Shown one piece after another: positions 23,752 to 32,399 of a stretch of DNA of 43,361 nucleotides. The DNA comes from JANPLN01 sp041736155 (GTDB lineage Bacteria; Bdellovibrionota; Bdellovibrionia; Bdellovibrionales; JAGQZY01): NCBI GenBank assembly GCA_041736155.1, contig JBGSUL010000125.1:1-43361 (forward strand), in the 5' to 3' direction. Made by a program: the position numbers and the translations under genes. How positions within the stretch are numbered: the stretch's first letter is position 1; the number at the start of each line of letters is the position of its first letter. The notes beneath the pieces are model-generated. The model was given only the letters and a program-made list of their open reading frames with translations, was not told the origin of the DNA and searched no databases.

Positions 23752-25500
23752 ATGTGGAATTACACCTTAGAAAATTGGCAAAAAGAAGTATTATCTTCGT
23801 TAAAAACGGAGGTATTGCCGTCATTAACCAAGAACATATTTTCCGACGAGACCGTGGCGGCCGTCTCTTTGGGGAGTTCACCAACACCGTTTCAAGCTTT
23901 AAATAGAAGCTCTTCTTTTTTAGCTATTCAAAATTACGAAGATATGAACCGCGAAGGTATGACGGAGTGGATGGCTCATCCCGATGTCGGGTATCGCTTT
24001 CGTCAGCTCGACGATATTGTGATTGATTCTGCATTGAGTGAAAAAACATTTTTTTTATCGCAACCTTTCCCTTTTGTACCTAAAGAAAAACAAATCGAGA
24101 CTTTGCAAAAGCTCGCACAACACAAACACTCGCTCAATTTAGGATGGAGTCCTTTATCTTTTGGACTGACGCGTGGAGAAATTCTCAAAAAGCCATTTTA
24201 CAACTGGGAATCTATTTTTACGGCGGAATCGCTCAAACAACCTTCTTTAAAATGGTTTTATTTGAGCTCTGCTCCCTATCAGTGGGCAGGGGCCGAGCCG
24301 CAAGTGGAATTGGGTGTTTTACTTTCTTTGGCGTGGAGCATACTGCGCGAACTCGAAGCTGTGGGAATCAAACCCGAGGAAAGTTTTTCGCGCTTTGATT
24401 TTGGTTTAGCGTTAGGCACTGATCTTTTGGTGGAAACGTCAAAAGTGGCGGCTATGAAACTTTTGTGGAAAAAACTCGGTGAAGTCCTTTTGGGTGTGGA
24501 ATTCATTCCGCCCGCGACATCACCGCAAACATGTATCTACGCGCTTCCGTCACTACGCCATTTCTCAGCTCGTGAGCCTCTTAATAATTTACTGCGTATT
24601 TCACTCATGTGCACATCTTCCATTTTAGGTGGAGCCGCAGGATTTAAGTGTGTGCCTTATGATGTTCTAGCAAAAAAGAAGTCACCACAATCTTTACGCA
24701 TTTCCACCAATGTGCCGCTCCTTCTTAAGCACGAGGGACAAGTGGCTCTTGTGGAAAACGTCTTAGATGGGGCACCGCTTTTTGAGCAAACAACTTTAAA
24801 AATTTGTGAGAAGGCGTGGGTCTTTTTTCAAGAGATCGAAAAAAAGGGCGGGATTTTTGAAGCCGTACGTTCTGGTTGGTTGCAAATGGAACTTAAACGA
24901 TACGATGAGATCGCTCACCATGACATGAGCTATTTGCAAAAACAGCTGGTGGGAGTCAATCAATTTGTTTCACTCCATCATCAGTCGTCTTTGACTTCAG
25001 CCAAAGATGTTTCGCGTTTGCGCGATATCATTGACCCGTTATTTTTAACAAAGTCACCAGATGATTATTTGTCGGTGGAGCCACTGATTGTAAACTCTAT
25101 GGCTTATGATTGGGATTTGGTGCAATTGCGCAGTGACTTATTTGCCAAGGCAAAGGGACACCGCCCACAAATTAAAGTTCTCAAAGGCAGTGGGCCTGTG
25201 GTTGAGAAAAAACTTTTATGGTTTAAAAATATGTGCAGTTTAGCGGCTATGGAAGTTTCCGTCGGTTCTGTCGAGGAAATGACCTCAGTGGAAGCTGCGA
25301 CGTCCCTCGTGGTGTTGATACCGAGCCAGGAGGAGATGGAAGAAAGTTGCGCGACGAGTTTGCGTTCGCAAATTACTGGAAAAATATGGTCGATCAATGC
25401 TCACAAAGAGAATACGAAGATCGATAAATTTATACAGACAGATGGTAATGTGCTTCTCCTGATTCAAGAAATCCAATCGTTAGCTGTGGAGGAGATATGA
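23752..25500 (+). CDS. mutA: Methylmalonyl-CoA mutase, small subunit
   Basis: This 582-residue protein is homologous to the large subunit at 25497-27635 in the TIM-barrel region, as in the heterodimeric mutases. Shared segments include YNWESIFTAESLKQPSLKWF and a Phe/Gly-rich N-terminal region, but the C-terminal domain lacks DxHxxG, the B12 ligand motif. Small subunits bind neither B12 nor substrate productively and serve as a structural partner. ATG 23752 gives the most likely start; an upstream in-frame TTG (23722) would add 10 residues lying over the promoter. The stop overlaps the mutB start by 4 bp (ATGA). Confidence 0.9.
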   Translation: MWNYTLENWQKEVLSSLKTEVLPSLTKNIFSDETVAAVSLGSSPTPFQALNRSSSFLAIQNYEDMNREGMTEWMAHPDVGYRFRQLDDIVIDSALSEKTFFLSQPFPFVPKEKQIETLQKLAQHKHSLNLGWSPLSFGLTRGEILKKPFYNWESIFTAESLKQPSLKWFYLSSAPYQWAGAEPQVELGVLLSLAWSILRELEAVGIKPEESFSRFDFGLALGTDLLVETSKVAAMKLLWKKLGEVLLGVEFIPPATSPQTCIYALPSLRHFSAREPLNNLLRISLMCTSSILGGAAGFKCVPYDVLAKKKSPQSLRISTNVPLLLKHEGQVALVENVLDGAPLFEQTTLKICEKAWVFFQEIEKKGGIFEAVRSGWLQMELKRYDEIAHHDMSYLQKQLVGVNQFVSLHHQSSLTSAKDVSRLRDIIDPLFLTKSPDDYLSVEPLIVNSMAYDWDLVQLRSDLFAKAKGHRPQIKVLKGSGPVVEKKLLWFKNMCSLAAMEVSVGSVEEMTSVEAATSLVVLIPSQEEMEESCATSLRSQITGKIWSINAHKENTKIDKFIQTDGNVLLLIQEIQSLAVEEI

Positions 25501-27635
25501 AAGAGATTACACAAATCCCTTGGTCCCTCCCCCTATCGGCCAATGTGTCTAAACAAGAAGGTCAAAAATATTCGACCGCCGAAGGCATTGATCGCAAGGC
25601 GGTCTATAAATCTTCCGATGTGGCGGGTTTGAGTTTTGTGGATTCCTATCCTGGGTTGCCGCCTTTTTTAAAAGGTCCGTACCCAACTATGTATCTCAAT
25701 GCTCCGTGGACTGTGCGCCAGTACGCAGGATTTTCTACGGCCGAGGCGAGCAATGCCTTTTATCGAAGGAACTTAGCTGGAGGTCAAAAGGGACTTTCCA
25801 TCGCCTTTGATTTAGCAACCCATCGTGGTTACGACTCCGATCATCCGCGCGTGCTGGGAGATGTCGGGATGGCGGGTGTGGCGGTGGACTCCATTCTCGA
25901 TATGCGTACTTTGTTTGCGGGAATTCCTCTCGATCAAATGAGTGTTTCCATGACAATGAACGGCGCCGTGCTGCCGATTCTCGCTTTGTATATTGTCGCT
26001 GCCGAAGAGCAGGGTGTGCCACCGGAAAAACTCACGGGCACTATTCAAAATGATATTCTCAAAGAATTTATGGTGCGAAACACTTACATTTATCCGCCAC
26101 GCTCTTCGATGAAAATCATTGCCGATATTTTTCAATATACTTCGCAAAAAATGCCCAAGTTCAACAGCATCAGCATCTCGGGCTACCACATGCAAGAGGC
26201 CGGTGCGACGCCCGATTTAGAACTGGCGTACACGTTGGCGGACGGGGTGGAGTACATCAAGACTGGCTTAGCCGCAGGATTGAAGATAGATGATTTTGCT
26301 CCTCGCCTTTCTTTTTTCTGGGCGATTGGTATGAACTTTTTTGGCGAAGTGGCAAAACTTCGTGCGGGACGTATTTTGTGGGCCGAGCTGGTGAACTCCT
26401 TTTCTCCTAAAAATCCTAAATCTTTATCTCTCCGCGCCCATTGCCAAACTTCGGGTTGGAGTTTAACCGCCCAAGATGTTTATAATAATCTCACACGCAC
26501 AAGTTTAGAAGCTTTGGCTTCGGTGATCGGCCAAACACAATCTCTCCATACAAATTCATTTGATGAAGCTTTAGCGCTACCCACCGATTTTAGCGCGCGC
26601 TTGGCGAGAAATACGCAATTGATGTTGCAAAAGGAATCGGGCGTCACCGAGGTGGTGGATCTTTTTGGTGGCAGTTATTTTGTCGAAAAATTAACGGCGG
26701 AGCTGATAGAGCGTGCCCGTGTTCATCTGAAAGAAATCGAAGAGTGCGGAGGAATGGCTCGCGCCATTGAAAAAGGTCTACCTAAAATGCGCATCGAAGA
26801 ATCGGCAGCAAAAACGCAAGCGCGCATTGACGGCGGCATGCAAGCGCTCCTTGGCGTCAATCGTTTTATCTCGCCGCAGACAGAAACCATCGATGTGCTA
26901 CAGGTTGATAATACGGCCGTGCGCGAACAGCAGTTGGCACGACTTAAAAAATTGCGTGCGGAGCGCAATGAGCCAGAGTTGCAGCAGGCACTTGAGGCGT
27001 TGACTCATTGTTGTCAGGATGAAAAAGGCAATTTGCTAGATCTCGCGGTGCAAGCGGTACGAAAAGGGGCCACCGTCGGTGAAATTAGTTTTTCCATGGA
27101 AAAAGTTTTTGGTCGTCACAAGGCGACGATTCAAAGTGTGAGTGGTGTTTATGGAGCAGAGATGGCAAAAAACAAGGATGATATAAAAACTCTCAGAGAC
27201 AAAGTGGATTCGTTAAGAAAAAACATCGGACGTCCCCCGCGTTTGTTAATTGCAAAAATGGGTCAAGACGGCCACGATCGTGGACAAAAGGTGATTGCGA
27301 CAGCTTTTTCGGATTTTGGTTTTGATGTCGATGTCGGTCCGCTGTTTCAAACTCCCAAGGAAGTGGCGAAGCAGGCTGTCGAAAACGATGTGCATGTGGT
27401 AGGTGTGAGCAGTTTGGCAGCAGGGCATTTAACTCTTGTGCCCGAGTTGCTACAGGAATTAAAAATTTTAGGACGCACGGATTTATTGATTGTTGTCGGG
27501 GGAGTGATTCCTCCCCAGGATTACGATAAACTTTATCAGTTGGGCGTGCATGAAATTTTTGGACCGGGCACTGTACTTACAAAAGCGGCTGACAAGCTGG
27601 TTAATCAAATAGAGACACAATGGAACAAAAAATAA
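25497..27635 (+). CDS. mutB: Methylmalonyl-CoA mutase, large (catalytic) subunit
   Basis: This 712-residue protein has an N-terminal TIM barrel that binds the CoA ester and a C-terminal Rossmann domain that binds adenosylcobalamin. The barrel shows YAGFSTAEASNAFYRRNLAG and FDLATHRGYDSDHPRV. The B12 domain carries GQDGHDRGQKVIATAF (DxHxxG; the His is the lower axial ligand) and GGVIPPQDYD. The enzyme interconverts (R)-methylmalonyl-CoA and succinyl-CoA, linking propionate, odd-chain fatty acid and branched-chain amino acid breakdown to the TCA cycle. The start lies in the mutA stop, with GGAGGAG upstream. The end overlaps meaB by 16 bp. No methylmalonyl-CoA epimerase gene is present in the window. 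Confidence 0.97.
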   Translation: MKEITQIPWSLPLSANVSKQEGQKYSTAEGIDRKAVYKSSDVAGLSFVDSYPGLPPFLKGPYPTMYLNAPWTVRQYAGFSTAEASNAFYRRNLAGGQKGLSIAFDLATHRGYDSDHPRVLGDVGMAGVAVDSILDMRTLFAGIPLDQMSVSMTMNGAVLPILALYIVAAEEQGVPPEKLTGTIQNDILKEFMVRNTYIYPPRSSMKIIADIFQYTSQKMPKFNSISISGYHMQEAGATPDLELAYTLADGVEYIKTGLAAGLKIDDFAPRLSFFWAIGMNFFGEVAKLRAGRILWAELVNSFSPKNPKSLSLRAHCQTSGWSLTAQDVYNNLTRTSLEALASVIGQTQSLHTNSFDEALALPTDFSARLARNTQLMLQKESGVTEVVDLFGGSYFVEKLTAELIERARVHLKEIEECGGMARAIEKGLPKMRIEESAAKTQARIDGGMQALLGVNRFISPQTETIDVLQVDNTAVREQQLARLKKLRAERNEPELQQALEALTHCCQDEKGNLLDLAVQAVRKGATVGEISFSMEKVFGRHKATIQSVSGVYGAEMAKNKDDIKTLRDKVDSLRKNIGRPPRLLIAKMGQDGHDRGQKVIATAFSDFGFDVDVGPLFQTPKEVAKQAVENDVHVVGVSSLAAGHLTLVPELLQELKILGRTDLLIVVGGVIPPQDYDKLYQLGVHEIFGPGTVLTKAADKLVNQIETQWNKK

Positions 27636-28591
27636 AAGACCTTCTCGCAAAATTGCAATCAGGAGATCGACTGGCCCTCGCACAGGTGATTACTCTTTTA
27701 GAGAGTGAACGAACAGAAGACCAGCTGTTAACTGATCAACTGGTGGAGCTGTGGTCCGCGTCTGGGAAAAAATCTCTCCGCGTTGGGCTGACCGGTGCGC
27801 CGGGGGCGGGAAAAAGTTCATTGATAGAAAAAGTAGGACTTTATTTTGTTCGTCAAGGAATCAAGGTGGCAGTTTTAGCCATCGATCCTTCGAGCGAGCT
27901 CACGCGTGGCAGTGTGCTTGGTGATAAGACGCGGATGGAAGAACTCTCCGCACAGGATTTGGCCTTTATTCGCCCCTCGGCGAATCGTGGATATTTGGGC
28001 GGTGTGAGCACCGCGACTCATGATGTAGTGAAGGCCTGCGAAGCCGCCGGCTATCAGTTGATCATTGTCGAGACGGTGGGAGTCGGGCAGTCTGAGGCTC
28101 TTGTAGCTGATTTAGTGGATGTGTTTGTCTTGGTGGCGTTGCCAGGCTCTGGCGATGAACTACAAGGAATCAAACGTGGTATTCTAGAAAAAGTCGATCA
28201 GGTGATCGTCAATAAATGTGACGGTGAAAATAAAGTGGCCGCGCAAGTGGCGCACAAACAATTGCAATCGTCGCTGTCCATTTTGCGTGGACAAACCATT
28301 CCTCTCTTTTTAACCAGCGCTATTTACGGTGATGGCATCGATGCTTTTTGTGAAAATTTACAAACTCTGTGGAAAACGGAGGTAGAAACTCATTCTCAAC
28401 AGCGCGAAGAAAAACGCCGCTTGCAAGAGTCGCATTGGGTTTATCACTTTCTGGATCAATTCGTTCGTCGAGAGTTGGAGCAGCAAAAAAGTGCCAATCA
28501 AAGTTTAAAATCACTGGTACAGTCTGTTCAAGAGGGGAAAACCTCTCCTCGAACGGCAGCCCGCCAGTTTCTCAAGAGTTTCTTAAAATAA
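27620..28591 (+). CDS. meaB: Methylmalonyl-CoA mutase-associated G-protein chaperone MeaB
   Basis: This 323-residue G3E-family GTPase carries the P-loop GAPGAGKSSLIEKVG, the AIDPSSELTRGSVLGDKTRM motif, ETVGVGQSE (switch II), and NKCDGEN (NKxD guanine recognition). MeaB loads adenosylcobalamin into the mutase and protects it from inactivation, using GTP hydrolysis. It overlaps mutB by 16 bp and closes the mutA-mutB-meaB operon. It is the short, single-domain type and not fused to the mutase. Confidence 0.95.
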   Translation: MEQKIKDLLAKLQSGDRLALAQVITLLESERTEDQLLTDQLVELWSASGKKSLRVGLTGAPGAGKSSLIEKVGLYFVRQGIKVAVLAIDPSSELTRGSVLGDKTRMEELSAQDLAFIRPSANRGYLGGVSTATHDVVKACEAAGYQLIIVETVGVGQSEALVADLVDVFVLVALPGSGDELQGIKRGILEKVDQVIVNKCDGENKVAAQVAHKQLQSSLSILRGQTIPLFLTSAIYGDGIDAFCENLQTLWKTEVETHSQQREEKRRLQESHWVYHFLDQFVRRELEQQKSANQSLKSLVQSVQEGKTSPRTAARQFLKSFLK

Positions 28592-28664
28592 GGCTCTACT
28601 AAGGCCTTGTCCTTGTTTGCGCCCCCTTTCGAGCGAAGTTAACATAGAGCTTTGGGGGATATTT

Positions 28665-30083
28665 GTGAAATATCTATTGATCTTGCTCTTAACCATTTCC
28701 ACGTTAACGGCCTGTACGACAGGTGAAGATTCCTCTGATGGTATTGAAGAGGAACTTGAGTCCGAAATGGAAGAGATGGCCGACGGGGAGGCCACGACGG
28801 TAGAGGCCGCTGAGGAAGACGCCACACAGGAAGATGCTTCCGATGAAGAAGTCGCTGATAAAGAAAAAAATGCCGACGGCGACGATGAGTTGGATGGCGA
28901 GGACGACGAGTTTTTAGCAGAAGATTCGTCTTCGCCGGCTGCTCCCAATACAGATAAACTGGAAGAAAAAGATCTACAGAATGAATTAGAAAAAGAAAAC
29001 ATGGTGGCCGCAAAAAATGAGAACGTGGGTGTTACGCCTGCGGAGCCCATCCCGCCGAGCAATAATCCTCCTCCGCCGATGGCACCTCCGGTTGTGGCGG
29101 TAGATCCAGCGGCGCTCGCACAACCCAATAGTGCGGTCACTGCATCCGCGACCACCGAAATAACCGATGATGGTTTTGAAGTCATCAACCCGCCACCACT
29201 TCCGCAAGAAGATCTCGGTGTTCCCGCACCCCTCGTCGCCGATGTGGATCCTCCACTTCCCTCGGAGAAGGCGGCAAAAGAATTAGTACCGCTTTCAAAA
29301 ATTGAACAAAAAACATTTATGCGAAATGGTCGTTTGATTAATACCATTTATTTTGTTCGCGCCAACGAAGATTTAGGTGCTATTAGCCAGAAGATTTTTA
29401 ACGAAGACAAGACGGCTGTTTTAGTGGCGGACAATGATTTTGTTCTCAAGGGGTTGGAGCCGGGTGATCGGATTTATTATAACTCTCCCAATCGACCCAC
29501 AGATGACAAACTCATGTTGACCTACTACGAAGACAACAAAATGCCTCCGCAGTACTATGTGACTCGAAAAGGTGACGATATCAAAAAAATCGGCCGTGAA
29601 GTTTTGGGAACTGAACTTGGGTGGAAAGAGATTTGGTCGACCAACGAAGTCCTGCAATCCCAAGCGTTATTGCCAGCAGGCTTAAAGATCCGTTATTGGA
29701 GTGGAAGTGAACCACGTTTGAGTGAGGCCACAGGCCCTAGCTTAGCAGCGACCACACCGTCCGATGATCCATCTCCCACGACGGTGATGCCGGAGCCGAC
29801 ACCCGAAACCCTTCCCGATTTACCAGCAAGTCCCGATCCCGTAGTGATGCCTTCTGAGGATCCGGGGTTGGCCGCAGCCGCCGCTCTATCGCCAGCTTCC
29901 AATGGCCCATCATTGCCGTCCGTGGAAAGCCCGGTGAAAGCCCAAGAGGAAACGTCGCTCATGACTGTCGCCGCGATTGCGATGATTGGTTTGGCAGGAT
30001 TGGCGATTGTGGCGATTCAAATTAAAAACCGTAAAAAAGACAGTGGAGCGTTGCCACCGAGTCTTGAATTCACCAAAGTCTAG
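28665..30083 (+). CDS. Acidic lipoprotein with LysM-like region and C-terminal transmembrane helix
   Basis: This 472-residue protein has four parts. A signal peptide with lipobox (TISTLTAC) is followed by a very acidic segment of about 60 residues (Asp/Glu/Ala, for example EEELESEMEEMADGEA) and then a Pro-rich stretch. The LysM-like region follows (about residues 215-345), including YVTRKGDDIKKIGREVLG and NEVLQSQALLPAGLKI, with a first, less typical copy before it. A second Pro-rich segment leads to a transmembrane helix (VAAIAMIGLAGLAIVAIQI) and a short basic tail. LysM binds peptidoglycan. A lipid anchor at one end and a helix at the other suggest it bridges two membranes or is held twice in one. 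The start is GTG 28665, preceded by GGGGG. Its function is unknown. Confidence 0.78.
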   Translation: MKYLLILLLTISTLTACTTGEDSSDGIEEELESEMEEMADGEATTVEAAEEDATQEDASDEEVADKEKNADGDDELDGEDDEFLAEDSSSPAAPNTDKLEEKDLQNELEKENMVAAKNENVGVTPAEPIPPSNNPPPPMAPPVVAVDPAALAQPNSAVTASATTEITDDGFEVINPPPLPQEDLGVPAPLVADVDPPLPSEKAAKELVPLSKIEQKTFMRNGRLINTIYFVRANEDLGAISQKIFNEDKTAVLVADNDFVLKGLEPGDRIYYNSPNRPTDDKLMLTYYEDNKMPPQYYVTRKGDDIKKIGREVLGTELGWKEIWSTNEVLQSQALLPAGLKIRYWSGSEPRLSEATGPSLAATTPSDDPSPTTVMPEPTPETLPDLPASPDPVVMPSEDPGLAAAAALSPASNGPSLPSVESPVKAQEETSLMTVAAIAMIGLAGLAIVAIQIKNRKKDSGALPPSLEFTKV

Positions 30084-30119
30084 AATCACCTCTAGGCGCT
30101 TCACCTGCGTTCCAGAAAA

Positions 30120-31118
30120 TTAAAGACGGGTGAATTCTTTAAAGCGGATTTCGTTAGATTTTTTTTCAAAATCATCCAGAGAAATTCTTTCGCCTCGATG
30201 CAAATCAGGAATGGCGCCCCACTTGTGCATCCACGCTAAAAACTCACGCTCTGGATTTTGACAATACAGCCAGCGAGTTTTACCTTTTTCTAAAAGATCA
30301 TCCCCCACAATGCGCCCCTCTCCAGCGACAACAGGCCGTGGTGTGCGACTCGCTAAGAGATAGGAGTACGTCAGTGTACGATTTTTGATAGGTAATAAGT
30401 TTTCTATTTTACGAAACCACTCGGGGGACTCCCAGTGCACTCGATCGTGACACCAGTCTTTTTCAGACTGGGTGAGCAGTGGGCAGGCCAGCTGATGTGT
30501 ACAGGGGGCCCAAATGTGATAGCCATTTTCTATCAAACGTTGGCGCAAACTCATGAGTTGACGACTTTTCTGATGGGTTGAGGGCTCAAGAATTATCAAT
30601 TCTTTGAGTTTAAAAAACCATGGAGGAGGATTGGTGAGCTCATTGAGAGAATAGGAGAACACGCCGCGCGTTTGTGGGGCCCATGCCGGGAGCCAATTGG
30701 TTTTTGGGTTTTCCTCTGACAAAAAGTGCAGCCATTCGAGCGCATGAGGGGATCTTTCCATGACGTAGGAGGAAGAAGTGCTGTCAAAGGAGGACTCTTG
30801 CTCAGCCAAACGTGAAGGTCCCAGTCCTACGCCAAAATCCAGAGAGTAGGGAGCATCATTGGGGAAGCCAAGTGCGGCCGCTTCATCGTACACGCGACAA
30901 TTACGAATGTAATTAAGGGGAAAATAGTAGGCGATCTGCGCGGCAAGGGCGTCTTTGGTGTCCCAGGGAGTTTGCTGAAGATCTTTTTGGTAGTGGTCGG
31001 ATAGGTTCAGGATTGCCTGCGCCATTTTTTTAGGTGCCTCGACAGAGTAGCCAAGCTTGTTGAGGGCGAGGTGAATTTTTTCTTGTATTTTTTCGGGTAA
31101 GAGATACTTTTTGGTCAC
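30120..31118 (-). CDS. Rsm22/METTL17-like ribosome-assembly protein
   Basis: This 332-residue protein matches the small-ribosomal-subunit Rsm22 family. The SAM-fold motif I is LDFGVGLGPSRLA (about residue 94). The family's conserved Cys motifs are present: IWAPCTHQLACPL (about residue 204) and KDWCHDRVHWE (about residue 221), which in METTL17 help bind a [4Fe-4S] cluster. A later YSYLLASR segment also matches. Mitochondrial members promote assembly of the small subunit; bacterial ones are uncharacterised. The start is GTG 31118 without an obvious Shine-Dalgarno site, so it is less certain. It is divergent from the peroxiredoxin, with an 18-bp palindrome just upstream. Confidence 0.82.
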   Translation of the reverse strand: MTKKYLLPEKIQEKIHLALNKLGYSVEAPKKMAQAILNLSDHYQKDLQQTPWDTKDALAAQIAYYFPLNYIRNCRVYDEAAALGFPNDAPYSLDFGVGLGPSRLAEQESSFDSTSSSYVMERSPHALEWLHFLSEENPKTNWLPAWAPQTRGVFSYSLNELTNPPPWFFKLKELIILEPSTHQKSRQLMSLRQRLIENGYHIWAPCTHQLACPLLTQSEKDWCHDRVHWESPEWFRKIENLLPIKNRTLTYSYLLASRTPRPVVAGEGRIVGDDLLEKGKTRWLYCQNPEREFLAWMHKWGAIPDLHRGERISLDDFEKKSNEIRFKEFTRL

Positions 31119-31126
31119 GCAATGGG

Positions 31127-31144
31127 GGTGTATCGCGATACACC
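31127..31144. promoter_or_regulatory. Perfect 18-bp palindrome, candidate operator
   Basis: The sequence GGTGTATCGCGATACACC is a perfect inverted repeat without a spacer. It lies in the gap between the start of the leftward Rsm22-like gene (31118) and the peroxiredoxin ATG (31168). The zero-length loop disfavours an RNA hairpin and favours binding by a dimeric regulator. No regulator gene is adjacent. Confidence 0.5.
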
Positions 31145-31167
31145 ACGTTAATCAACAAAGGAAGATT

Positions 31168-31686
31168 ATGGCTACAAAAAAACCACTCAAAAAGACAACA
31201 GCTAAAAAAAATACAGAGGTGGCCGTAAGCGATATCGTTGGTAAAAGGGTAGGAAAGTTTAACCTGCCAATGACCAGCGAAATGGCCCTTTCCGACGGGG
31301 ATTTAAAGACACAAACCGCGGTGATTTATTTTTACCCCAAAGACAATACCAGTGGTTGCACCGCTGAGGGTGAAAACTTTCGTGATGAATTTATGCAATT
31401 TAAAAAACAGGGTGTGAGTATTTACGGAGTTTCGCGCGACTCGATCAAATCCCACGAGGGTTTTAAAGCAAAGTTTCGTTTTCAGTTTGAACTGATCAGC
31501 GACGCTGATGAAATTCTGTGTAAACTTTTTGATGTGATGAAAATGAAGAGCATGTACGGCCGCAAATACCTGGGTGTTGAGCGCAGCACCTTCGTTGTTC
31601 AAAACGGCAAAGTGATCAAAGAATGGCGCAATGTGAAGGTCCCTGGCCATGTTAAAGAAGTTTTGGAGTTTGTAAAAGGGTTGTAG
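31168..31686 (+). CDS. bcp: Thioredoxin-dependent peroxiredoxin, Bcp/PrxQ type
   Basis: This 172-residue thioredoxin-fold peroxidase reduces H2O2 and organic peroxides. The peroxidatic Cys is in YPKDNTSGCTAEGENF (about residue 63), where relatives have TPGCTxE. The Cys found five residues later in E. coli Bcp is absent here; a Cys in DADEILCKLFDV (about residue 110) could be the resolving residue. YLGVERSTFVV is the conserved end of the family. A Lys-rich N-terminal extension of about 20 residues is unusual. The start has AAAGGA at good spacing; an upstream TTG (31111) is not needed. The gene may be controlled by the palindrome 24 bp upstream. Confidence 0.92.
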   Translation: MATKKPLKKTTAKKNTEVAVSDIVGKRVGKFNLPMTSEMALSDGDLKTQTAVIYFYPKDNTSGCTAEGENFRDEFMQFKKQGVSIYGVSRDSIKSHEGFKAKFRFQFELISDADEILCKLFDVMKMKSMYGRKYLGVERSTFVVQNGKVIKEWRNVKVPGHVKEVLEFVKGL

Positions 31687-31749
31687 AGCGAGCCAGTAAC
31701 ATCTTCCATGACAAGGAAACGTATGACTAACGGAGCGAAGGATCTCGTC

Positions 31750-32292
31750 TTAATCCATTTTGTGTAGCGATGATTGCACTAAGTGCGTCTTGTAAGCCCA
31801 CTTGGACTCACGAATATCTTTTTGCTCGACAAGCTCGAGACTGTCTTTGGTGACCACAAACGAGTAGTAGGTTCCTTGTGTTGAATCCCCAGCGGCCACT
31901 TTGACGAAATCCTTGAACTCGTAATACATCGCTTTAGAGAACGTCACTCCATTGATCTTCACGCTCTGGTCCGCCTCGTACTGCAAAAGGCTATCGCCAC
32001 TGTAGAGAGTGTTTAACGCAGTGATAGCGCCAAACGACACCTGTTTGATTTGCGGAGTGTAAACAGCCGCAACAGATTCTGGCGGTAAGTTTTTGGAGCA
32101 TTGGAGAAACTGTAATTTAGCGGCGCAGGAGTAGCCGTCGTTACGCAATTCCTCAACACGCTCTTTACCTGCAGAGGACCCGGTGTAAACTGTTTCGCGG
32201 CGAACGGTCGACAGGGTTTGCTGTTCCCCTTCATAGACGTAATGGCCTTCGACGGCACCCGCTAACGAAATAAGTAAAACAAGTAGTCCCAT
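31750..32292 (-). CDS. Secreted protein of unknown function
   Basis: This 180-residue protein has a signal peptide (MGLLVLLISLAGAVEG) and then a soluble, probably beta-rich domain with three Cys (GYSCAAKLQFLQCSKN), of which two may form a disulfide. No family was recognised. The start at ATG 32292 is preceded by GGGGGAATT; the upstream in-frame GTG (32310) would put extra Gly residues before the signal peptide. It is convergent with the peroxiredoxin (63-bp gap) and stands alone. Confidence 0.75.
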   Translation of the reverse strand: MGLLVLLISLAGAVEGHYVYEGEQQTLSTVRRETVYTGSSAGKERVEELRNDGYSCAAKLQFLQCSKNLPPESVAAVYTPQIKQVSFGAITALNTLYSGDSLLQYEADQSVKINGVTFSKAMYYEFKDFVKVAAGDSTQGTYYSFVVTKDSLELVEQKDIRESKWAYKTHLVQSSLHKMD

Positions 32293-32399
32293 AATTCCCC
32301 CGATCCCCACTTTTTATTCCAGTTAAAAAGCAGCCATTGGTCAAGTGAATTGTCAGGATTATGTTAGGTTAAGCCTAAAGTTTGAGCAAATCGAAGGAT

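Noticed and set aside
28583..29347. A 254-codon minus-strand frame rich in Ser and Gly
   Set aside because: It mirrors the acidic and Pro-rich part of the lipoprotein at 28665; the rightward frame has the lipobox and LysM-like motifs.
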